A stretch of DNA of 7,927 bases from JACCTH01 sp035250485 (GTDB lineage: Bacteria; Actinomycetota; Acidimicrobiia; Spongiisociales; ZC4RG35): contig DATFFB010000159.1 in assembly GCA_035250485.1 (NCBI GenBank), positions 1-7,927 of the forward strand. The letters run 5' to 3'. Positions 1-5,875 of this stretch are shown in pieces. The stretch's first letter is position 1. Every line of letters begins with the position of its first letter. Position numbers and translations under genes: made by a program. The notes beneath the pieces are model-generated. The model was not told the origin of the DNA. It did not search any database and worked only from the letters and a program-made list of their open reading frames with translations.

Positions 1-1008
1 CTGGTGGTCGACAACTGGATCGAATACATAGATCTCGACGACAACGGTGACTCGCCCACGATTCTGCGATTCACGGAGCAAACCGGGATCGAAGTCGACT
101 ACATGGAAGGGATCAACTCCAACGAGGACTGGTTCGGCAGGTACCAGCCCCAGCTTGCCTCCGGCGATCCGATCGGCATCGATATCGCGGTTCTCACCGA
201 CTACATGGCCGCTCGCATGATTCGTCTCGACTTTCTCGAGACTATTGACCACGCCAACGTTCCCAATATGGAGAACTTGGCCCCGGCGTTGCAGAGCCCG
301 GACTTCGACCCCAACCGCGACTACACCTTGCCCTGGCAATCGGGCTTCACCGGTATCGCTTATGACGTAGACCAGACCGGTCGCGAACTCACGTCACTCC
401 AAGATCTGCTCGATCCGGCATTTGCCGGCAAGGTCGGATTGCTGGAGGGTTACGCCGATACCGTTCCGCTCTTCCTCCTCATGGAGGGGAAGGATCCGCA
501 GAGTGCCAGCGTCGATGACTATGTCGCGGTCACCGATCGGATCGCCGAATCCATTTCCTCAGGGCAGGTCCGCCAGGTCTACGGCAACGACTACCTGGAC
601 GCTCTCATCAACGGAGATCTGGCGGTGTCGTTGGGATGGTCGGGCGACATCGTTGCCAGCCAGGAGGACACGCCCAACCTTCATTTCGCCTTCCCCGAAG
701 AGGGCTTCATGATCTGGAATGACAACATGTTGATTCCGAAGGGCGCCGCCAACAAAGCCAACGCCGAGGCATGGATGAACTTCTATTACGACCCAGTGAA
801 CGCGGCAGAACTGGCTGCCTACATCTGGTACGTGTCGCCGGTGGTCGGAGCCAAGGAGGCGGTCGCCGACATCGCCCCCGAGCTCGCTGACTCGGAGTTG
901 ATCTTTCCGACCGAGGCGACGCTGGGAAATGCGCACATCGTCCGTTCTTTCACCGAGGAGGAAGAAGCCACCGTCAGCCAAGCCGTGTCAGCTGCGACGG
1001 GGGTCTGA
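1..1008 (+). CDS. potD: Polyamine-type ABC transporter substrate-binding protein, 5' partial
   Basis: This is the extracytoplasmic binding protein of a spermidine/putrescine-family importer; it captures the substrate and delivers it to the PotB/PotC channel. The reading frame is open from base 1, and the signal peptide or lipobox expected at the N-terminus is missing, so the true start lies upstream. The GTG at base 4 is only an internal valine. Numbering from that valine, the first strand carries NWIEY (4-8), like the NWTEY of E. coli PotD. PWQSGFTGIAYD (110-121) and GWSGD (211-215) are typical of the fold. W238 and D240 in IWNDN match the PotD tryptophan/aspartate pair that holds the polyamine. 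The 334 visible residues are close to full mature length. The TGA stop shares one base with the potA start (TGATG). The family call is firm; the exact substrate (putrescine, spermidine or another cation) is not proven. Confidence 0.9.
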   Translation: MVVDNWIEYIDLDDNGDSPTILRFTEQTGIEVDYMEGINSNEDWFGRYQPQLASGDPIGIDIAVLTDYMAARMIRLDFLETIDHANVPNMENLAPALQSPDFDPNRDYTLPWQSGFTGIAYDVDQTGRELTSLQDLLDPAFAGKVGLLEGYADTVPLFLLMEGKDPQSASVDDYVAVTDRIAESISSGQVRQVYGNDYLDALINGDLAVSLGWSGDIVASQEDTPNLHFAFPEEGFMIWNDNMLIPKGAANKANAEAWMNFYYDPVNAAELAAYIWYVSPVVGAKEAVADIAPELADSELIFPTEATLGNAHIVRSFTEEEEATVSQAVSAATGV

Positions 1009-2084
1009 TGGCCGCAGCCCCGGCTATAGAACTTGAACACGTAACCAAGACCTTTACCGACTTCACAGCCGTCGAGGATCTCACCCTCGCCATCGACGAC
1101 GGACACTTCTTCGCCCTACTCGGACCGAGCGGATGCGGGAAGACGACCACGCTCCGAATGGTGGGGGGATTCGAGGAACCAACGGCGGGAACCATCCGTT
1201 TGCACGGCGAGAACGTCACCGGGCTCAAGCCCTACCGGCGTTTGGTCAACACAGTCTTTCAGAGCTACGCACTTTTCCCTCATCTCACCGTTTTCGAAAA
1301 CGTCGCCTTCGGCTTGCGGCGTCGGGACGTCTCCGAAGGCGAAGTTCGAAAGCGGGTGGGAGAAGTCCTCGATTTGGTGCAGCTAACGGGACGCGAGAAC
1401 CGCAAACCCCGTCAGCTTTCCGGAGGTCAACAGCAGCGGGTGGCAGTTGCCCGAGCCTTGGTCAACCACCCTCGGGTGTTGCTCCTCGACGAGCCCCTTG
1501 GAGCCCTCGATCTCAAACTGCGCAAGGAAATGCAGATCGAGCTCAAACGTATCCAGCAAGAGGTGGGTATCACTTTCGTCCACGTCACCCACGATCAGGA
1601 AGAAGCCATGACCATGGCAGACACGATCGCGGTGATGCACCAGGGGCGAATCGAACGCATGGGGGCACCAACCGAGATCTATGAGGATCCCCGCTCAGCA
1701 TTTGTCGCCGGCTTCCTCGGCGCATCCAACCTGATGGGGGGTACGGTCGACGGCGACCGGGGAACGATCGCTTTGTCGGCGGGCGGTGTCGTTTACGCGG
1801 ATCCCAAGCACATCCCCGCCGGGGTCCGAGAAGTTCTGGTGGGCGTGCGCCCCGAAAAGGTGAGCCTCTTTTTGCCCGGCGACGAGACCGCCCCCCGTAA
1901 CCGACTTCGGGGCAAGGTGACCGACGCCAGCTTCATCGGCGTGAGCACGCACTATCTGGTTCACTGCCCGCAGGTAGGCGAGATGGCGGTAGTGGTTCAA
2001 AACCTCGACGATCGCCGTTTCTCCCTGGGCGAGGACGTGGTCGCGGCCTGGAATCCCGATCACACCTTCGGAGTGGCTGGATGA
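1008..2084 (+). CDS. potA: Polyamine-type ABC transporter ATP-binding protein
   Basis: This is the cytoplasmic ATPase that powers the importer, working as a dimer under PotB/PotC. All nucleotide-binding motifs are intact in the 358-residue product: Walker A GPSGCGKT (39-46), Q-loop Q85, signature LSGGQ (137-141), Walker B LLLDE (158-162), D-loop ALD (166-168) and switch histidine H195. A C-terminal regulatory TOBE-type domain follows from about residue 240, with the typical VRPEK at 280-284. Length and architecture match PotA/FbpC-type ATPases; the specific name comes from the neighbouring genes. The ATG overlaps the potD stop by one base, and a G-run (999-1003) lies 4 nt upstream as a likely ribosome binding site. 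The 3' end overlaps potB by four bases (ATGA), pointing to coupled translation. Confidence 0.95.
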   Translation: MAAAPAIELEHVTKTFTDFTAVEDLTLAIDDGHFFALLGPSGCGKTTTLRMVGGFEEPTAGTIRLHGENVTGLKPYRRLVNTVFQSYALFPHLTVFENVAFGLRRRDVSEGEVRKRVGEVLDLVQLTGRENRKPRQLSGGQQQRVAVARALVNHPRVLLLDEPLGALDLKLRKEMQIELKRIQQEVGITFVHVTHDQEEAMTMADTIAVMHQGRIERMGAPTEIYEDPRSAFVAGFLGASNLMGGTVDGDRGTIALSAGGVVYADPKHIPAGVREVLVGVRPEKVSLFLPGDETAPRNRLRGKVTDASFIGVSTHYLVHCPQVGEMAVVVQNLDDRRFSLGEDVVAAWNPDHTFGVAG

Positions 2085-2986
2085 CGGCAGGGGTGGCGGC
2101 TCCTCCGGTGGTCTCACCGGAGGGCACCGAACGGGCGGCCAAAAGACGTCGCCGGGTCCCCTATTTACTTCTACTACCCGGAATGGCGTACCTGTTGGTC
2201 CTGTATGTGGTGCCGCTGATTGCGCTGTTTCGGATGGGGCTGCAGAGCGGGAACCTCGTCTCGGGCTACGAGTTCACCTGGGAGTGGGACAACTTCGTGC
2301 AGGTGTTCACCACCTACCGGCCTCAACTTTTGAGGTCGCTCATGTACTCGGTTTCCGCCACTGTCATCACTTTGTTGCTGGGCTATCCCCTTGCCTACGC
2401 CATCGCTTTTCGCACCGGACGCTGGAAGAACCTCTTCCTGGTGCTACTGCTGGTCCCGTTTCTGATCCCCTTCTTACTGAGAACCCTGGCCTGGCGGACG
2501 ATCCTCGCCGACCAGGGGTTCGTGGTTGAGGCCATGAAGACGATTGGCCTGCTTCCCCAGCAGGGAGGAAGGCTCCTGGCAACGGGTTGGGCGGTGCTGG
2601 CTGGCCTCGTCTACAGCTTCCTCCCCTTCATGGTCCTGCCCATCTATGTGGCCCTCGAAAAAATCGATCGGTCGCTCCTCGAAGCAGCTGGCGACCTTTA
2701 CTCGACACCGTCGACCGCCTTCTGGAAGGTCACCTGGCCCCTCTCGCTTACCGGGGTGATCTCGGGCACGTTGCTCACCGCGATTCCAGCAGCGGGGGAT
2801 TACATCAGTGTCCAACTTCTCGGTAATCCGCAGGAAACGATGATGGGCAATGTCATCGAGAACAAGTTTCTCTCGGTGATCGACTACCCAGCCGCAGCCG
2901 CGATCTCGATCACGTTGATGCTTGCCATCGTCATCGCGGTGATCTTCTACGTCCGGTCGGTAGGTACCGAGGAGCTTGTGACGTGA
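2081..2986 (+). CDS. potB: Polyamine-type ABC transporter permease, PotB-like
   Basis: This is one of the two inner-membrane subunits that form the channel. The 301-residue product starts with a cytoplasmic tail containing KRRRR (21-25), followed by about six hydrophobic segments (roughly 28-50, 87-110, 117-141, 168-191, 222-238 and 270-291). The EAA coupling loop, which docks on the ATPase, begins at E201-A202-A203 and runs to W219-P220. The glycine that normally sits four residues after the last alanine is a tyrosine (Y207). The start ATG lies in an ATGA overlap with the potA stop, and GGAG at 2070-2073 lies 7 nt upstream, supporting this start. The 3' end overlaps potC by four bases (GTGA). 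Assignment to PotB rather than another CysTW-type permease rests on gene order and the PotD/PotA neighbours. Confidence 0.93.
   Translation: MTAGVAAPPVVSPEGTERAAKRRRRVPYLLLLPGMAYLLVLYVVPLIALFRMGLQSGNLVSGYEFTWEWDNFVQVFTTYRPQLLRSLMYSVSATVITLLLGYPLAYAIAFRTGRWKNLFLVLLLVPFLIPFLLRTLAWRTILADQGFVVEAMKTIGLLPQQGGRLLATGWAVLAGLVYSFLPFMVLPIYVALEKIDRSLLEAAGDLYSTPSTAFWKVTWPLSLTGVISGTLLTAIPAAGDYISVQLLGNPQETMMGNVIENKFLSVIDYPAAAAISITLMLAIVIAVIFYVRSVGTEELVT
2102..2123 (+). other. Perfect 9-bp hairpin early in potB
   Basis: CCTCCGGTG (2102-2110) and its exact reverse complement CACCGGAGG (2115-2123) flank a 4-nt loop, GTCT. In the transcript this gives a GC-rich stem-loop covering about codons 8-15 of potB, starting some 20 nt after the start codon. 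The repeat is directly visible; a role in potB translation or in setting subunit ratios is inference, and it could be chance in GC-rich coding sequence. Confidence 0.45.
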
Positions 2987-3783
2987 TGAGAACCATCAAG
3001 CGCTTCCTTTTGCCAACGTATCTGGGACTTGGTCTGCTGTATCTATTCCTACCGGTGTTGGTGGTGATCCTGTTCTCGTTCAACGACTACCAGGGCCGGT
3101 TCAATGTCCGTTGGCAGGGGTTCACGCTCGAACATTGGCTGGATCCCTTCCGGGTTGAGGAGATCCCACAGGCCCTGGGGGTGAGCATTGTCGTCGCCGC
3201 GCTCAGCTCGGGGATAGCGACAGTCATTGGCACCCTGATCGCGTTGGCCCTAACTCGCTATCGCTTCAGGGGTCGGGCGGCCACCAATGTCCTTCTCTTC
3301 TTTCCGATGGCGACCCCCGAGGTCGTTCTCGGATCCTCCCTGCTGGGCCTGTTTGTGGCAATGGGAACCGGTGCCGGCTTCCTGACTCTGCTGCTGGCCC
3401 ACATTCTTTTCATCATTTCATACGCCGTCGCCACCATCAGGGCCCGAATCGTCGGCTTCGATCGGCACCTCGAGGAAGCGGCAATGGACCTCTATGCCAA
3501 CGAGTGGGACACGTTCCGCAAAGTGACCTTGCCGATGATCCTCCCCGGGGTCTTCGCCGCCTTCCTGCTCGGGTTCGCACTATCGCTAGATGATTTCGTG
3601 GTATCCAATTTCACGGCCGGCACCATTCAGACCTACCCGCTCTACGTCTGGGGAGCGGCCCGGCGTGGGATCCCGGCCCAGGTGAACGTGTGGGGGACGG
3701 TGATCTTTGTGCTCACGGTGACCGTGATGCTGCTCTTCCTCCGGGCCCAGCGACGCCGCCAACAAAAGCTCGGCCTCACCTAA
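2983..3783 (+). CDS. potC: Polyamine-type ABC transporter permease, PotC-like
   Basis: This is the second channel subunit and partner of PotB. The 266-residue product has about six hydrophobic segments (roughly 11-33, 66-90, 101-127, 133-152, 187-207 and 236-254). It carries the PotC-type sequence PEVVLG (112-117) and a coupling loop starting at E165-A166-A167 and ending at L183-P184. As in the PotB partner, the usual loop glycine is a tyrosine (Y171). There are two candidate starts: GTG at 2983, with a 4-nt overlap, and ATG at 2986, with a 1-nt overlap. GAGGAG at 2969-2974 is 8 nt from the GTG and 11 nt from the ATG, so the GTG is preferred. It is the last gene of the overlapping potDABC set. 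Confidence 0.93.
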   Translation: MMRTIKRFLLPTYLGLGLLYLFLPVLVVILFSFNDYQGRFNVRWQGFTLEHWLDPFRVEEIPQALGVSIVVAALSSGIATVIGTLIALALTRYRFRGRAATNVLLFFPMATPEVVLGSSLLGLFVAMGTGAGFLTLLLAHILFIISYAVATIRARIVGFDRHLEEAAMDLYANEWDTFRKVTLPMILPGVFAAFLLGFALSLDDFVVSNFTAGTIQTYPLYVWGAARRGIPAQVNVWGTVIFVLTVTVMLLFLRAQRRRQQKLGLT

Positions 3784-3868
3784 AGGGACCTAAGGCCTTG
3801 GAACCGGCAGCGTCCGGCTCCCGTCCAAGCGGCAATGCGAGCACTCGCAGCCTTAGGAAAGGAAACTG
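3784..3868 (+). promoter_or_regulatory. potC-lipoprotein gap with inverted repeats and ribosome binding site
   Basis: This 85-bp gap holds two inverted repeats. CCTAAGGC (3789-3796) pairs exactly with GCCTTAGG (3850-3857) across 53 nt. Inside it, TGCGA (3836-3840) and TCGCA (3845-3849) form a 5-bp stem with loop GCAC, extendable to GGC/GCC with a 2-nt bulge. No T-run follows, so this is not a classic intrinsic terminator. A purine-rich AGGAAAGGA (3855-3863) lies 5 nt before the next ATG and is a good ribosome binding site; it partly overlaps the outer repeat arm. No convincing -35/-10 pair was seen. The next gene may therefore be read through from potC or have an unrecognised promoter. Confidence 0.45.
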
Positions 3869-4798
3869 ATGAAACGGGTCAGTCTGTCTCTCGTCGCCTT
3901 ATGTCTTCTTTTGGCGGCCTGCGGAGCGAACACCACGTCGGCGACAACCGCCGCCAGAGATGAATTGAGCCTTGGAGGCTCTGGTGTCGCCCCCAACACC
4001 ACCGCCCCATCCGCCGAGGGCGGGGGCGACCAGAGTGCCGTGGGAGTGCCGGCGGTCGACAACCGCCAGGTGATCTATGACGGTTCCATCCAGCTGCAGA
4101 GCGCGGACACCCGGGATGCGTTCGACCGGATCGTTCTTCTGGTGGAGACCTCAGGTGGCTTTCTGGCTGCTTCCCAGGTGGGCGAGGCAATCGAGGAGGA
4201 GCAGCCGGTAATCAACTTCACCATCCGGATCCCGACCGATGAGCTCAGAGCCACTCTGGCCGGGATTCGAGAAGTGGCCGATCGAGTGGTGACCGAATCC
4301 CTCCAGAGCCAGGATGTCACCGAGCAGTTCGTCGACATCGAGGCCCAGCTCCGCAACCTCTACGTCTTAGAGGAGGAGTTGCTGGCTCTCCTCTCAGAGT
4401 TGCGTGACAATCCCAACGCCGATCCCAGCAAGCTGCTCCAAGTGTTCGATCAGATCCGTATCACCCGCGGCGAAATCGAACAGCTCGAAGGGCGCAAGCA
4501 ACTCCTCGCCGACCTGGTTTCGCTCGCCACCATCTCCATCAGCATCAGCCCCCTCCCGGCGGCGATCCCGATCGTGCCCGAAGATCCGGTCTGGGAACCG
4601 GCCGTGCAGGCGCGGGAGGCATTGCGAAGCTTGGTCGAGGACCTGCAGGCAATTGGCTCCTTTGCTATTCGCTTCGTCCTCTACAACCTTCCGATCCTCG
4701 TCCTCATCGCTGGACCATTCGTCTGGCTGGCCTGGTTCCTCTACCGGCGGGTCAAGCGGGCGAATGTCTCCCCACCACCTGCTCCAACCAACCCCTAA
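3869..4798 (+). CDS. DUF4349-family membrane-anchored lipoprotein
   Basis: The 309-residue product starts with a short signal peptide ending in a lipobox, L15-A16-A17-C18, so C18 should be lipidated. A low-complexity Thr/Ala/Gly/Ser linker (about 20-62) follows. The DUF4349 core covers about 63-292: a YDGSIQLQ strand (70-77), an ETSGGFL motif (93-99), the RIPTDELRA segment (120-128), a charged region likely to form a coiled coil (about 150-215), and a hydrophobic span (about 268-292). Basic YRRVKR (292-297) suggests that the C-terminus is cytoplasmic. It would then be fixed to the membrane at both ends with its core outside. The family has no established molecular function that I can name. 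A purine-rich ribosome binding site precedes the ATG. It lies downstream of potC on the same strand, so a link to transport is possible but unsupported by motifs. Confidence 0.88.
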   Translation: MKRVSLSLVALCLLLAACGANTTSATTAARDELSLGGSGVAPNTTAPSAEGGGDQSAVGVPAVDNRQVIYDGSIQLQSADTRDAFDRIVLLVETSGGFLAASQVGEAIEEEQPVINFTIRIPTDELRATLAGIREVADRVVTESLQSQDVTEQFVDIEAQLRNLYVLEEELLALLSELRDNPNADPSKLLQVFDQIRITRGEIEQLEGRKQLLADLVSLATISISISPLPAAIPIVPEDPVWEPAVQAREALRSLVEDLQAIGSFAIRFVLYNLPILVLIAGPFVWLAWFLYRRVKRANVSPPPAPTNP

Positions 4799-4811
4799 CC
4801 CGCTTGTTTCC

Positions 4812-4850
4812 GTGAGGATTTACGCGGCCTGAGGCCGCGTAAATCCTCAC
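4812..4850. terminator. Bidirectional terminator-like perfect 18-bp stem
   Basis: Bases 4812-4829 are exactly complementary to 4833-4850, leaving a 3-nt loop (TGA, 4830-4832). The stem starts 13 nt after the lipoprotein stop codon, and its right arm contains the stop codon of the convergent ureohydrolase (4847-4849). Neither strand shows a T-run after the stem. Long stems without a U-tract are often proposed as terminators in Actinomycetota, so a shared terminator for both converging transcripts is the best reading. Actual termination is inferred. Confidence 0.75.
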
Positions 4851-5875
4851 AATTCGTTGGTCGGAGCCTCTTTCTCCGCCAATCCGTTGAGGATTTCGAG
4901 CACGACCCGGTTAGCGAGGTAGGCGGTGATCTCGCCCGGGCCGTCGTAGGGCGGAGAAACCTCGACCACGTCCGCCCCCACCACCGGCAGCTCGCGGGCG
5001 AGCCGGCGCACCGTGTCCAGCAGTTGGCGGGATGTCAAACCGCCCGGCTCGGGGGTGCCCGTGCCGGGGGCGAATCCCGGGTCGACCACGTCGATGTCGA
5101 TGGAGAGAAAAACCCCTTTGGCCCCGCCCTCGAGCGAATAGGTGACCGCCTCGTCGACGACGGCCTTGAGACCGCGATCTTCGATCTCGTTCATGAGATA
5201 AGTGCGCATTCCCTGTTCTCGTCCCCATTGCAGGACTTCGGGTTCCGGCCAGTAACCGCGGAGCCCGACCTGGACGAATCGGTGCCCGGGGACGGCACCC
5301 GACTCAACCAACCGGCGCATCGGGGTGCCGTGCCCGTAAAGCGTCCCGTTCTGGCTCACCCCGGTGTCGGCGTGAGCGTCGAAGTGGACCACGGCCACCT
5401 CACCCCGACCGATCGCATTGGCGACGCCGGTGGCATTGGCATAAGTGACGGTGTGATCACCGCCGAGGATGACAGGAATCTTTCCGGCAGCCGTGACCGC
5501 CTCGACGGTGGCGATGATCCGTTCCAGTGAGAGTTCGACCTGTCCCGGCACCACGTAAACATCTCCGATGTCGACCACTCCCAACGTCTGCAGCGGGTCG
5601 ATTCCCGTTGGAAGATGGGGCCGATAGCCGTCCATCGCTCCGTAGTCGGCCTCACGGATGGCCTGGGGTCCGAACCGGGCACCGGGTCGATAAGTAGTGC
5701 CCCAATCGAATGGGGCGCCAAGGATGACGACCCGTCCCTCGCCGAGGTCGTCGAGTTTGCGCGGCGGCACTCCCAGGAACGATGTCCGGGAAGCGAAGGA
5801 GATGTACTCAGCCGACGCAAAGGGTATTTCCTTCGCTCGTTCCTCGTAGGGCCTCGAGTACGAATCGTGCGGCAT
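4847..5875 (-). CDS. speB: Agmatinase-family ureohydrolase
   Basis: This is a binuclear manganese amidinohydrolase that releases urea from a guanidino substrate; agmatine to putrescine is the commonest activity in this clade. The 342-residue product has all six metal ligands in the family motifs: H141 in GGDHT (138-142), D166, H168 and D170 in DAHAD (166-170), and D260 and D262 in SIDIDVVDP (258-266). E305 in EVSP and the GHGT at 181-184 also fit. Length is slightly above the roughly 310 of short agmatinases because of an N-terminal extension of about 45 residues. The ATG overlaps the aldehyde dehydrogenase stop (TAATG), so the two genes form one operon. A G-rich ribosome binding site upstream is part of a hairpin. 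Guanidinobutyrase, guanidinopropionase or guanidine hydrolase activity is a real alternative, because those enzymes share the same motifs; the symbol is therefore provisional. Confidence 0.9.
   Translation of the reverse strand: MPHDSYSRPYEERAKEIPFASAEYISFASRTSFLGVPPRKLDDLGEGRVVILGAPFDWGTTYRPGARFGPQAIREADYGAMDGYRPHLPTGIDPLQTLGVVDIGDVYVVPGQVELSLERIIATVEAVTAAGKIPVILGGDHTVTYANATGVANAIGRGEVAVVHFDAHADTGVSQNGTLYGHGTPMRRLVESGAVPGHRFVQVGLRGYWPEPEVLQWGREQGMRTYLMNEIEDRGLKAVVDEAVTYSLEGGAKGVFLSIDIDVVDPGFAPGTGTPEPGGLTSRQLLDTVRRLARELPVVGADVVEVSPPYDGPGEITAYLANRVVLEILNGLAEKEAPTNEL

Noticed and set aside
559..981. 140-codon open frame on the minus strand within potD
   Set aside because: It is a shadow of the binding-protein gene with no recognisable motif.
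4..1008. GTG at base 4 as the start of the binding protein
   Set aside because: The frame is already open at base 1, and the product would lack any signal peptide. The gene simply starts outside the window.
3831..3857. Classic intrinsic terminator after potC
   Set aside because: The hairpin is short and is followed by a purine-rich ribosome binding site, not a T-run. It is kept only as a possible regulatory structure.
5024..5530. 168-codon open frame on the plus strand opposite the ureohydrolase
   Set aside because: It is antisense to a well-supported gene, with a composition typical of shadow frames and no ribosome binding site or domain.
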